From Asterochloris sp. CNOR1 (taxonomy: Eukaryota; Chlorophyta; Trebouxiophyceae; Trebouxiales; Trebouxiaceae), in assembly GCA_963969365.1 (NCBI GenBank), contig OZ017764.1, forward strand, positions 46,057-110,056: a DNA stretch of 64,000 nucleotides, written 5' to 3'. Below the pieces are notes generated by a model that was not told the DNA's origin, made no database searches, and worked only from the letters and a program-made list of their open reading frames with translations. The translations under genes were made by a program, and so were the position numbers. Below are positions 20,088 through 29,367 of this stretch, one piece after another (the first letter of the stretch is position 1; each line of letters begins with the position of its first letter).

Positions 20088-23000
20088 ATGAAATCTCTTC
20101 TTACCTCTTATTCCCAACTTTCTCTTTTGAGCCCTTTACGTTCTCGTATAGAGAACAGGTGTTGCCACGAGCCTACTTATTTGTTGAAAACCGGGTTGTC
20201 GTCTTTTGCTTGCTTTACTACATGGAGATGTAATCGCTTTACATGCCAAGCAACCACATCTGCAACTACAGCAAACTTTTCCTCAAAAGATTTTTACCCC
20301 ACACAACTTCATACCAAGCAAGACAGGCACGCAAAGCCAGAGGGCCGCCCTTTCTACCCAAAGTCTTTCCTCTTATCGGAAAACAGGAACAACCCAAAAA
20401 ACATTATAGCAAAAAACGAGTTTTCGGTTTTAGGCGTTAGAAAACGTCTTCCTCTTGGTGCAAAGCAACGTTACGTGCAAAGCAATAAGCAAAGCAACTA
20501 CTTGCCGTGTGCTCGTGTTGGTGTTGGTGTTGGTGTTGGTGTTGGTGTTGGTGTTGGTGCGAAGCAACACCAACACCAACACCAACACGGTCAGCAAATA
20601 AGCAAGGAGGAAATATTTGCTTCGCGACCGAAGATAAAGCGCGCGACACTTGGTACGCACTTGTGCGAAGCAAGGACAAGCAAGTGTTCTGAAAAAAAAA
20701 TACCAGCAAGTGTTTTGGGTGCTCCGCACAACACAACCGTTGCTACGCGACTTGGTGACCCTTCGCACGGTTACGTAAAGCAATCTATTGCTTTGGGTGG
20801 TACGTGCAAAGCAATAAAGCAAAGCACAGGCACAAAAGTACTTGACACAACACCGTGTTCTGATCTACCAGCAAGACTGAGTGAGAGTTTTTTAGTCCAC
20901 CGTACAGGTAGAGGGGTTTTCGAGCGATCTTTTCTGCCTGAAAAGTTTATCAATCTATTGATGGCTAACGGAGAAAAAGACAAAGCTCGTAGATGCTTGA
21001 CTCAAGCTTTGTTTTCAATAACCACTCACTGCCAGAAACACAATCTACAAAACAACAGCCCATTAAAAATTTTTACTGATTCTTTTTTTAAACAAGAGTC
21101 AACAGAATCTAAACCTAGTACCGCACACAATTCTCTTCAAAGAGCTTCGACTTGGTGCGAAGGGTCGACTTGCTTCGCACGTAGTAAGGGTACCGTTCAG
21201 CAAAAAACAGGTACCAACGAGTTGCTTCCCCTTTTACCTAAGGACAAAAATAACACGTTGCTTTACGTGCAAAGCAATAAGCGTACGGGTGTGGAAAGCA
21301 ATAAGCGTACGGATGTGGAAAGCAATAAGCAGAGCAAACGGAACGCCAATCCAGGAAAATCCTCCAATGTTTTGCGTGATGTAGGCCTTGTTTTGCTAGA
21401 GACCAGGTTAGACAATCTTTTCAATGGAAGATACTCTGGTGCGAAAAAAAGGAAACTATATCCTTCTGTTAAAGAAGGCCAACGTTTACTTTCTATGGCT
21501 AAAGGTACGTCTATCTTTCGGTTAAGCCATATTGAGAGGGTAGAAAAAAGGTTGTTGTCCAAACAAAATGGTTTCTTTTTTCTTTTCGTGAAACAGAAGG
21601 GAAAGCTGGTTGCAGGGGAAAAACAAACCGGTAAATTTAAGTTACCTCTTTCTTTACCTTTTTGTGGGAAAAGTTTTGAAACAACGTTTCCTGTTTTCTT
21701 GCCTCTACGTGACCGTGACCGTGACCCTTCGCACGGTCACGGTCACCAAGTCGCAAAGCAAAACAACCCTTTTCTATCGTTAATACGGTTATCATTGAAA
21801 GAAAGATTTCTTATAAGCGAAAAAGGTTTTGCATTTCTTGCTTTGCATAAAAAGGTTCAACAGAGTTACCTGTGTTCGGCTCTTTTGCATCTTTACCTTC
21901 GATCGCGTAGCAAAAGTAATGAAAAAAGATATCAAATCCTAGCAACAAGTGAATTGTGCGAAGCAATAAAGCGTACCAAGTATCGTACGTATACAACAAC
22001 TCTTCTACTACCTTCGGTCGACCGTGACCGTGACCGTGACCCTTCGCACGGTCACCGTCACCAAGTCGCAAAACAAGATCAGCAACAAATACACTTTCTA
22101 CCTTTTCTTCCCTACTCTGCACTTTTTAACTGGAGAGAAAAAAGTTTAAATCCCTTGTTTGGCTTCGCTAAACAGAGCCAAAGGTTTTTGCTGGAGTTGT
22201 GCAAAGCAAGTGCAAACCGTTCCGTTAAAGGTACGGAAAAAATCAGACAGAACAATCCCTTTGGATCTTTCCCATTATTGTCGTGTTTCTATTCCGCCCG
22301 TACTCCTTCATCCCTTTTCTCGTGCGTAGCAACACCTTCGATAATAATAAAATTTGTTGGTACGCGTGCGAAGCCAGAAAACAACCCATTTTCTGGACCA
22401 AAGGCAAAGAAGTCGAGCTCTTACAAGGATGAGTATGTACAACAAGATACTAAATTAGAAACAAAAGGATTAGATAAATTTGTTGCTGATCTTGCTTTGC
22501 GACTACGTGACCCTTCGCACGGTCACGTAGAAATGTCAGATAGGTTGGTTTTGCTAAATGGTTCGCGACTACGTGACCGTGACCCTTCGCACGGTCACGG
22601 TCACGTAGTGCGAAGGGTCACAAGCGTTGCTAGTAGTGCTGTGCCAAGGCAAGAAGGGGGCAAAGAACACAAGCAACCTCCACAAAACTTATCACACAGC
22701 AATACCAAAGAGAAAAAAACTCCCCATTGTTTCACACAGGGGATTCCTCCTCTTGCAAAAAAAGTTTTTTCACAAGAAAAAGATGCCAAGAGTGTTCATA
22801 CGGAAGTGCTTTTAAAAGGGATCCAAAGAGTTCAACCCACTCTGGAGGTGCGACGTGTGAGAAAGGGACGCAACACTTTTCAAGTACCCTCAGTTGTAAA
22901 GCAAAAGCGAGGTGAGAAGGTTGGAATAAAATGGATCATAGATTCAGCGAAAAGGTCAAAACGAAAAGGAAACAAACTGTTTTCAGACTCTTTAGCCAAT

Positions 23001-23108
23001 CAACTGGTTCAAAGCTTTGACAGATTGGGAGAAGCTCGCTCAAAAAGAAACGAATTGCTTAAACTTGCAGAATCGAACAGACCTTTTCTCAGGTTCCGTT
23101 GGTGGTGA
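20088..23108 (+). CDS. rps7: Ribosomal protein S7 (uS7m), giant, split by repeat insertions
   Basis: About 1006 residues from the ATG at 20088 (the open frame runs back to 19959 through repeats); S7 is usually 150-160. S7 organises the small-subunit head near the E site. Two S7 blocks are clear. FLPEKFINLLMANGEKDKAR with its helix lies at about 275-312. A C-terminal block (about 910-1006) has PTLEVRRVRKGRNTFQVPS, GIKWIIDSAKRSK, SLANQLVQSFDRLGEARSKR and ESNRPFLRFRWW. About 600 residues lie between them, a mix of translated repeats (at least four GTGACC hairpins) and unique lysine-rich sequence. No stop codon occurs in 3 kb. The true N terminus is uncertain. A segment near 440-450 (LLETRLDN) resembles the start of an S4 domain. 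Confidence 0.87.
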   Translation: MKSLLTSYSQLSLLSPLRSRIENRCCHEPTYLLKTGLSSFACFTTWRCNRFTCQATTSATTANFSSKDFYPTQLHTKQDRHAKPEGRPFYPKSFLLSENRNNPKNIIAKNEFSVLGVRKRLPLGAKQRYVQSNKQSNYLPCARVGVGVGVGVGVGVGAKQHQHQHQHGQQISKEEIFASRPKIKRATLGTHLCEARTSKCSEKKIPASVLGAPHNTTVATRLGDPSHGYVKQSIALGGTCKAIKQSTGTKVLDTTPCSDLPARLSESFLVHRTGRGVFERSFLPEKFINLLMANGEKDKARRCLTQALFSITTHCQKHNLQNNSPLKIFTDSFFKQESTESKPSTAHNSLQRASTWCEGSTCFARSKGTVQQKTGTNELLPLLPKDKNNTLLYVQSNKRTGVESNKRTDVESNKQSKRNANPGKSSNVLRDVGLVLLETRLDNLFNGRYSGAKKRKLYPSVKEGQRLLSMAKGTSIFRLSHIERVEKRLLSKQNGFFFLFVKQKGKLVAGEKQTGKFKLPLSLPFCGKSFETTFPVFLPLRDRDRDPSHGHGHQVAKQNNPFLSLIRLSLKERFLISEKGFAFLALHKKVQQSYLCSALLHLYLRSRSKSNEKRYQILATSELCEAIKRTKYRTYTTTLLLPSVDRDRDRDPSHGHRHQVAKQDQQQIHFLPFLPYSALFNWREKSLNPLFGFAKQSQRFLLELCKASANRSVKGTEKIRQNNPFGSFPLLSCFYSARTPSSLFSCVATPSIIIKFVGTRAKPENNPFSGPKAKKSSSYKDEYVQQDTKLETKGLDKFVADLALRLRDPSHGHVEMSDRLVLLNGSRLRDRDPSHGHGHVVRRVTSVASSAVPRQEGGKEHKQPPQNLSHSNTKEKKTPHCFTQGIPPLAKKVFSQEKDAKSVHTEVLLKGIQRVQPTLEVRRVRKGRNTFQVPSVVKQKRGEKVGIKWIIDSAKRSKRKGNKLFSDSLANQLVQSFDRLGEARSKRNELLKLAESNRPFLRFRWW
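20515..20588. repeat. Hexanucleotide-arm hairpin (GTGTTG)7 inside rps7
   Basis: (GTGTTG)7, loop GTGCGAAG, then (CAACAC)4. The arms are complementary over four units. Translated as V-G and H-Q dipeptide tracts, like the element in rps4, but the loop is in the opposite orientation. Confidence 0.93.
21712..22608. repeat. Cluster of GTGACC-arm hairpins inside rps7
   Basis: Copies at about 21714-21746, 22023-22062, 22507-22526 and 22575-22606, each with a CTTCGCAC loop. All are read in the same relative frame, giving RDPSHGH-type peptides. Unique coding sequence lies between them. Confidence 0.85.
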
Positions 23109-23939
23109 TCTTGCTTTACGTGACCGTGACCGTGACCGTGCGAAGGGTCACGGTCACGGTCACCAAGTCTTTGGTTCGCACAACCAATGGTGGTATTTTT
23201 TTTTCGTGCAAAGGGTCTTCTACCTTCTTGCGCCCTTCTAACCGAAGGTAGCACAGCAAAGCAAGATCAGACCCTTTGCACGAAAAAATTGTGATGCAAA
23301 GCAATTGCGCGTGTTGCGTCCTGTGACCCTTCGCACGGTCAGGATGCACACAATTGCGCCCTTTGCTCGCACTACGTGACCGTGACCGTGACCGTGCGAA
23401 GGGTCACGGTCACGTAGTCGCGAAGCATTCAGCACAAGTGCTTGCTCTGCAAGGGTCACGGGTGCCAAGTGTCACGTGCCTGCTTTTTAACCATCTAGCA
23501 ACAAATTTCTTAAGGTAGGCATTGTGAGCAAAGCAACACGTGTTGCGTCCTGTGACCCTTCGCACGGTCAGGATGGACGCAAAACAGATTGCTTAAGTAT
23601 GCAAAATACCAACCGCCTTGCTTGTCCTTGCGTTGTGTTGCCTTACTACGTGCGAAGCAAGTCGACCCGTGACCGTGACCGTGCGAAGGGTCACGGTCAC
23701 GCAATCCCTTTGCACCATATGCAGAGGGTACAGTGTGATGCTACGCACTTGCTTTAAGCAAGTAAAGTGCTACCTTGTCCTTGCTTTGCACGGAAGTGCT
23801 ACGCTGTGCTGACCGCAGGTAGTGTTGCTTGGCTTACAATAAGCGAAGGGCGGAAGAAGTACGCACAGCGAAGGGCGTGTTTTTTTTTAGCAAAGAGCAA
23901 GAGATTCCAGATCAAAAACAAAACCAAAAGACAAAAAAA
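23109..23939. repeat. Repeat spacer between rps7 and rps11
   Basis: No gene. Hairpins at about 23120-23163, 23378-23416 and 23671-23700, plus two CCTGTGACC-CTTCGCAC-GGTCAGGA variants at about 23320-23346 and 23550-23576. The rps11 frame is open upstream to 23829, but that part translates a GCTTGGCTTACAATAAGCG repeat. Confidence 0.8.
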
Positions 23940-24884
23940 ATGACTTCTAAAGAAAGTGATTCTTTAAATCTCCATAACTTTCTCCCAACAAAGGGTAAAA
24001 TTCCACGCCTTCCGCATGCAAAGCAAAATATCCTTGTTGCTAGTGAATCTTTTGCTTTGCGTGCTACTACTACGTGCTGTGCTACTACGTGCAAAGCAAT
24101 AAGCAAAGCAATAAGCGTACCACGCAAAAGTCGCGAAGCAATAAGCAAAGCAATAAAGCAAAGCACAAGGAATGATTTGTCTGAAAAAAAAAACAGTGTT
24201 TTGCTAAATGCTTCAAGCAACTTGTTGCTAGTGCGAAGGGTCACAAGCATTGCTAGTAGTGCGAGCAAAGCACGCAAACAACATAAGCAATTGTTGGATA
24301 ACATAAAGAAAAAGCACGCCCTTAAGCCAGTCCGTTCCTGTTGGGTGGAAAACAGAAACAACAACGGCAAACCTTTCAATTCTGCCCTTGGCAAACAACC
24401 GTCTTTTTCTAGCAACAAGTTGCTAGAAAAAGACCAAAGATCTCCCCACGGCAAGCCACAGTTCCAAAAAAAGACGTTGCTTCGCGACCGAAGGTATACC
24501 AACAGAACTCAAATAAAAACGCCAAGAGATTTTGATAAAGCAAAAACGGGAGTAATCTATCTCACTTACACTTCAAACAATACCGTTTGTACCTTAGTAG
24601 ACTTCAAAGGGGTTACTAAAGGATGGAGCAGCTGTGGAAGTTTAGGCTTCAAAAGCGCACGCAAAAGCACTGCCTATGCGTCACAAGCTACGACAGAAAG
24701 AATTGGTTTAAAGGCTAAAGAAGTAGGATTTAAGTGGGCTTTTCTTGTATTAAAGGGGATAGGCCGGGGCAAAGAGAGTGGAGTCCGAGCTCTTCGCAAA
24801 AGCGGGATCGAGATTCTAGGTATCTTAGAAAAGACAGGGATTCCCCACAACGGGTGCCGTGCGCCAAGAAAAAGGCGTATTTAG
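23940..24884 (+). CDS. rps11: Ribosomal protein S11 (uS11m) with a long repeat-rich N-terminal extension
   Basis: 314 residues from the ATG at 23940; S11 is usually about 125-130. The whole conserved domain is at the C terminus (about 203-314): GVIYLTYTSNNTVCTLVDFKG, SCGSLGFKSARKSTAYASQ, and ILEKTGIPHNGCRAPRKRRI, the classic S11 ending. S11 forms the platform near the Shine-Dalgarno/E-site region. The first 200 residues are partly unique and partly repeat-derived (ATTTCKAISKAIS, SREAISKAIKQST, NLLLVRRVTS). The 23940 start is chosen because upstream sequence is a known repeat. A later internal start is possible, but no ATG lies close to the conserved domain. Confidence 0.92.
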   Translation: MTSKESDSLNLHNFLPTKGKIPRLPHAKQNILVASESFALRATTTCCATTCKAISKAISVPRKSREAISKAIKQSTRNDLSEKKNSVLLNASSNLLLVRRVTSIASSASKARKQHKQLLDNIKKKHALKPVRSCWVENRNNNGKPFNSALGKQPSFSSNKLLEKDQRSPHGKPQFQKKTLLRDRRYTNRTQIKTPRDFDKAKTGVIYLTYTSNNTVCTLVDFKGVTKGWSSCGSLGFKSARKSTAYASQATTERIGLKAKEVGFKWAFLVLKGIGRGKESGVRALRKSGIEILGILEKTGIPHNGCRAPRKRRI

Positions 24885-25375
24885 GAGTATGGGATTGCTT
24901 TGTACAAACTTGTTGCTAGTGATGCAAAGCAAGTGCGAAGCAAGGTCGTGCCACAGGCAAAGAGCAAGAGGCAACGACAAGCACAAGATTTAAGCAAAAA
25001 CGTGCTGAATGCTTCGCGACTACGTGACCCTTCGCACGGTCGACCGAAGGTAGTAGTGCGAGCGTAGCACGCAATTGCTTCGCACGCGCAACAAGCACGC
25101 AACACGAAAGAAAAAACTCTTCTGATGGTGAAGCAACTTGTTGCTATACTACCTTCGGTCGCAAAGCAATAAGCACAGCACATCCTTCGGACAACGCAAG
25201 CAGAAGCAACTTATTGCTAGTTACCTTCAATTCACTTGTTGCTAGTGATGCAGAGCAAGTGCGAAGCAAGGTCGTGCTACCTTTTTGCGTGGTACGCTCG
25301 CACAGCGAAGGGCGGAAGAAGGGCGCAAAGAGCAAGAAGCAACACAAAGACTAAGAAAGCGATAGATTAAAAACA
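24885..25375. repeat. Repeat spacer between rps11 and rpl6
   Basis: No gene. It contains GTGATGCAGAGCAAGTGCGA (about 25247), part of the 213-bp duplicated unit, and a single-unit hairpin GTGACC-CTTCGCAC-GGTC at about 25024-25041. Confidence 0.78.
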
Positions 25376-26203
25376 ATGAAGCATTTAAAAAGTTCTCAAT
25401 CTCTAATCAAAGTACCCTCAAACGTGAAGTGTGAGTTGAAGAACGGTCATCTACTCTTTTCGGGACCTCTAGGTTTGTCTTTTCTCTCGTTTACAGATAG
25501 ATTGAGCTCTTATTGCTTTGCGACTGGGTGCGAAGGGTCACGTAGTAACAAATCAGTGTTTGACTATGGTAAATTGATTTTAGTGGAAGACCGAAAGCAG
25601 TTTGAACACTTGCTGGTAGTGCCTGCGGCAAAGAACACAAGCAATAAAGAAAAAATGGTAGAGAAAGCAAAGGGCTTGTTTGTGCTACCTACTTGCTTGA
25701 CCGTAGGTAGCACAAGCAATGCAAAGAACACAAAACATTTAAAACTTGCTGATACCCAATCCGTTTCAAGCAATAAAGAAGGAATGGTAGAGGAAGAAGA
25801 AACAAAAAATTCAAACAGCCAAACTCTTTGTCTGTCTTTTAAGGACAAATCTATGTTGGAAACATTTAAAAAGCTAATTTCTAACAGATTTCACGGTGTA
25901 AGATTTGGCTTTACTCTTTACCTGAGGGTAGTGGGGGTGGGATACCGTGTTTCTTACAAATCTCAAAACCATAAATTGATTTTTAAAGTGGGACTTAGTC
26001 ACGACGTTGAATTTCAACTTCCCCCGTCAATTCGCGTTTTCGTTTTGGAGCCTACTCTTTTCTGTTTGTTTGGTATTAACAAGAATCAAGTCACTCAGGT
26101 AGGTGCTAAAATTAGAATGATAAAGCCTCCAGAGGTTTACAAAGGAAAGGGTATTCGTCTCGTTGAGGAAAAAATAAAACTGATTCAAGGAAAGCGAAAA
26201 TAA
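25376..26203 (+). CDS. rpl6: Ribosomal protein L6 (uL6m) with a repeat-rich insertion
   Basis: 275 residues; bacterial L6 is about 177. L6 sits near the sarcin-ricin loop and the L7/L12 stalk base. The N-terminal domain starts SLIKVPSNVKCELKNGHLLFSGPLG (residues 10-34). The C-terminal domain (about 159-275) has LRVVGVGYRVSY, LIFKVGLSHDVEFQLP and the diagnostic KIRMIKPPEVYKGKGIRL. About 105 residues between (about 47-152) are an insertion with repeat-derived parts (YCFATGCEGSRSN, LPTCLTVGSTSN) and two similar SNKE.MVE motifs. The insertion falls between the two L6 folds. Confidence 0.95.
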   Translation: MKHLKSSQSLIKVPSNVKCELKNGHLLFSGPLGLSFLSFTDRLSSYCFATGCEGSRSNKSVFDYGKLILVEDRKQFEHLLVVPAAKNTSNKEKMVEKAKGLFVLPTCLTVGSTSNAKNTKHLKLADTQSVSSNKEGMVEEEETKNSNSQTLCLSFKDKSMLETFKKLISNRFHGVRFGFTLYLRVVGVGYRVSYKSQNHKLIFKVGLSHDVEFQLPPSIRVFVLEPTLFCLFGINKNQVTQVGAKIRMIKPPEVYKGKGIRLVEEKIKLIQGKRK

Positions 26204-26974
26204 ATGGACGCGTGGTTGGTGGTTCTTGTTTAATTCACTTGTTGCTAGTGATGCAGAGCAAGTGCGAAGCAAGGTCGTGCCACAGGCAAAGAGCAAGTGC
26301 GAAGCAAGGTCCTGCCACAGGCAAAGAGCAAGTGCAAAGCAATCCCTTTGCACCCGTACCACACCCTCTTGGTACCCATCACAAGCAATTGCTGTGCTTA
26401 TTGCTTCGCTGTGCTGACCGCAGGTAGTGTTGCTTGGCTTACAAGTCGCCTGGCACGCAAGAAGTACTTCGTGCAAAGCAATTGCTTCGCACAAGCAACA
26501 AGTTGCTTCACCATCACTAGCATTCGTGCAAAGCAATTTATTGCTTGTACCACAGTTTTTTCTTCGACAAAAAAGGATCAAAATTAAGAACCTTTTTCTA
26601 TCTGTTATTTTTACCTTGCCCTTTGTTGTTTTTGTGATACGTTGCAAGTGTTGTTTAAAGCTTGTACTACCCGACTACGTGACCGTGACCGTGACCGTGC
26701 GAAGGGTCACGGTCACGGTCGACCGAAGGTAGTAACACAAGTCCTTGCTGTGCTACCTACGGTCAGCAAGTAAGAAGGTATTGCTTTGCGACCGTAGGTT
26801 GCTTTGCTACCCTTGTGTTGCTTCTTGCTACGGGTCACAAGTAGGTACCAATAAGTGTTGCTTAAAGCTTGTGCTACGCGACTACGTGACCGTGACCGTG
26901 CGAAGGGTCACGGTCACGGTCACGTAACAAGCGATCATTATCCCCAAACTAACGAAACTCTTGTAAAAGGTGCT
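26204..26974. repeat. Repeat spacer between rpl6 and rps13
   Basis: No gene. It holds one copy of the 213-bp duplicated unit (26232-26444) and GTGACC hairpins at about 26678-26724 and 26886-26924. The rps13 frame is open back to 26855 through the second hairpin. Confidence 0.82.
26232..26444. repeat. 213-bp dispersed duplicate, copy 1
   Basis: Matches 49192-49404 over its whole length with two differences seen by eye (GTCGTGC/GTCCTGC and CACC/CATC). Internally it holds a tandem pair of AGTGCGAAGCAAGGTC...AGGCAAAGAGC. The first half recurs at about 44838-44943. Confidence 0.9.
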
Positions 26975-27331
26975 ATGGTATATATTCTAAACACAAATTT
27001 AAACTCAGAAAAAAGAGTAAGAGACAGCCTGCAAAAGATCCGCGGTATTGGCCCTTTTTTGGCCAATCAGGTTTGTGATCAGCTAGGACTAGCCGGCGAA
27101 ACTCGCGTAAAACAACTATCATTCAACCAGATAGACGAACTCAAGTCATTGATATCCCAAAGTCATTTAACGGGAAACGAGTTGTCTCGATTCAACCGTA
27201 GAAACAAGGGGAGGATTGGTCTCATTGGTACTTACAGGGGAGTTCGGCAAAGCATAGGTCTTCCCCTTCGAGGACAGCGAACCCATGGCAACAGTAAAAC
27301 TGCTAGAAGATTAAAGGGTAGAAACTTCTAA
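26975..27331 (+). CDS. rps13: Ribosomal protein S13 (uS13m)
   Basis: 118 residues from the ATG at 26975, the normal family length. S13 lies in the head and contacts the large subunit and P-site tRNA. Diagnostic features are the helix-hairpin-helix IRGIGPFLANQVCDQLGL (about 23-40), RNKGRIGLIGTYRGVR (about 77-92) and LPLRGQRTHGNSKTARR (about 97-113). The upstream in-frame extension to 26855 is a GTGACC hairpin (DRDRAKGHGHGH) and is excluded. No internal insertions. Confidence 0.96.
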   Translation: MVYILNTNLNSEKRVRDSLQKIRGIGPFLANQVCDQLGLAGETRVKQLSFNQIDELKSLISQSHLTGNELSRFNRRNKGRIGLIGTYRGVRQSIGLPLRGQRTHGNSKTARRLKGRNF

Positions 27332-28081
27332 AAGGGGATGGTACGCAGTAGCAACAAGTTGCTTTCCCTACATCTGTGCTGTGCTTATTGCTTTTGCTTC
27401 GCACTAGCAACAAGTTGCTCGTGCAAACTTCGGTTAAAAGGGCGGAAGAAGTACTTCGTGCAAAGCAATTGCTTCGCACAAGCAACAAGTTGCTTCACCA
27501 TCAGTTAGTTGTGTTTTGCTGTGCTTTATTGCGTACTTCTTCCGCCCTTTGCTTATTGTAAGCCAAGCAACACTACCTGCGGTCAGCACAGATCGTGCGA
27601 AGCAAAAGCAACTTGTTGATGCAGAGCACGGTCACGTAAAACTTTAAGCAAGTGTGATGTTTTTGCGAGCTTGCTACTTGCCTGTGCTTTGCTTTATTGC
27701 GACGTAAGGCACGACCGCTTGCTTGGCTTGCTTAAAGCTTTACGTGACCGTGCTCTGCATCAACTTGTTGCTTTTGCTTCGCTTATTGCTTCGCTGTGCT
27801 ACCTTCGGTCGCGAAGCACGCAAGAAGAGAGTATAGCAACAAGTTGCGTCCGTAGGATGGGCGCAATCCCTTTGCACCCTGTGCTACGGGTCACCAAGAC
27901 ATACAAGTTGGTTCGCTGACCGGATTGGTACTTGCCTGTGGTACGCATTCAAAGGGATTGTTACGTGTTGCTTCGCTTACAATAAGCGAAGGGTCACTAG
28001 CAACAAGAGAATTCACCAATAAGCGTATTAAAGGCAACACAAATAAGAACAAGTAGAAAATATTTACTTTATAAAATTTAT
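27332..28081. repeat. Repeat spacer between rps13 and rps14
   Basis: No gene. It carries AGCAACAAGTTGCTCGTGCAAACTTCGG-type composites near 27410 and AACTTGTTGATGCAGAGCACGG near 27608. About 45 nt of AT-rich sequence precede rps14. Confidence 0.78.
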
Positions 28082-28381
28082 ATGATTCAGCCTATACAAC
28101 TTGATGAAAAACGTAGGCTTCTTTTCAAAAAACTGGAAGGGTCCCGAGCTTTTCTAAAATCCATAATAAAAAACAAGAGCCTCTCTCAAAACAGCAGATC
28201 TTTCTTTATAAGGAAACTTCACGAAAAACCCAGAAACAGCTCAAAAGTAAGGATTAGAAATAGATGCATACTGACTGGTCGAGGGCGAGGAGTATTTAAA
28301 GAGTTTAGGATATCACGAATAAAGTTTCGTGAGTTGGCATCTCAGGGACTTATCCCAGGGGTAACAAAAACGAGCTGGTAA
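28082..28381 (+). CDS. rps14: Ribosomal protein S14 (uS14m)
   Basis: 99 residues, the standard length of the long, zinc-free form. It has the N-terminal helix [45 protein letters not shown] (about 45-74, where the family has RNRC..TGR.RG) and the ending [14 protein letters not shown], which is diagnostic for S14. Only the first Cys is present in the RNRC region, as expected for the C-minus form. No repeat insertion. Confidence 0.97.
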   Translation: MIQPIQLDEKRRLLFKKLEGSRAFLKSIIKNKSLSQNSRSFFIRKLHEKPRNSSKVRIRNRCILTGRGRGVFKEFRISRIKFRELASQGLIPGVTKTSW

Positions 28382-29367
28382 GACAGTTCTTTCCAAAAAC
28401 CTTTGATCAATTCTCTTGTGTGCGAAGCAACGTGTTGCTTCTTGCTACTAGCAACAAGAGAATTCACCAATTGCTTTGCACACCCTTAAGCACGTGAAGC
28501 AAGGACGCAATCTCAAGCAATAAATTGCTTTGCGACCGAAGGTATAGCAACAAGTTGGTTGTAGTGCAAAGGGTGGACGGGTTGCAAAAAAGGTTGTGTT
28601 TTTTTTTGAGCAATTGCTGGTATTCTTATTTTTTTTTCGTGCAAAGCAAGTGTTGCCTGTTGCCTGACCCTTGGCACAGGCTACAAGTGTTATTTTTAGC
28701 AAATGTTGCTTTACTCTCTTCTTGCGTGCTACTAACCGAAGGTAGCACAGCAAAGCAATAAGCGTAAGGGTGTGCTGTGCTACGTGCAAAGCAATAAGCG
28801 TAGCACGCAATTGCTTCGCATGCGCAACAAGCACGCAAAAGTCGCGTAGCAACGCGTTACGTGACCGTGACCGTGCGAAGGGTCACGGTCAACAAGGATA
28901 TTTTGCTTGTGTTGCATGCTATGCACAGGCTACAAACGGATGCGCGCAACAAAGCGTAGGGTCACTAGCATTCGTGCAAAGCAATTTGTTGCTGATCTTG
29001 CTTTGCTGTGCCACCTTCGGTTAGAAGGGCGGAAGAAGGTAGAAGAACCTTTGGGCGGAAAAAATACCAGCAATTGCGTGCAAACTACTGTCTTTTATTG
29101 GGTGCCAAGCAACACTTGTTACCTTCGGTCGTGCCACAGGCAAAGAGCAAGAAGAAACACTAGCAACAAGTGAATTCAAGCAACGGGTGAAGACCGGCTT
29201 CTTGTTCTTGTTTGTGCTACCTACTTGTAACCTGTGCTGTGCTTATTGCTTTGCTGTGCTGACCGCAGGTAGTGTTGCTTGGCTTACAATAAGCGTACCA
29301 CGCAAGAAGAGAGTAAGGCAAATGGAGCAAAACAACAATCAAATTTAAACCCTTTAAGAGATAAGAT
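28382..29367. repeat. Repeat spacer between rps14 and nad7
   Basis: No gene. A GTGACCGTGACC-GTGCGAAG-GGTCACGGTC hairpin lies at about 28861-28891. A unit starting AATTGCGTGCAAACTACTG at 29072 is repeated at 48550. Confidence 0.8.
29072..29153. repeat. Dispersed 80-bp repeat, copy 1
   Basis: AATTGCGTGCAAACTACTG through GGCAAAGAGCAAGAAG matches 48550-48632 with one difference seen (GGTGCC/GGTGCT). Confidence 0.85.
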
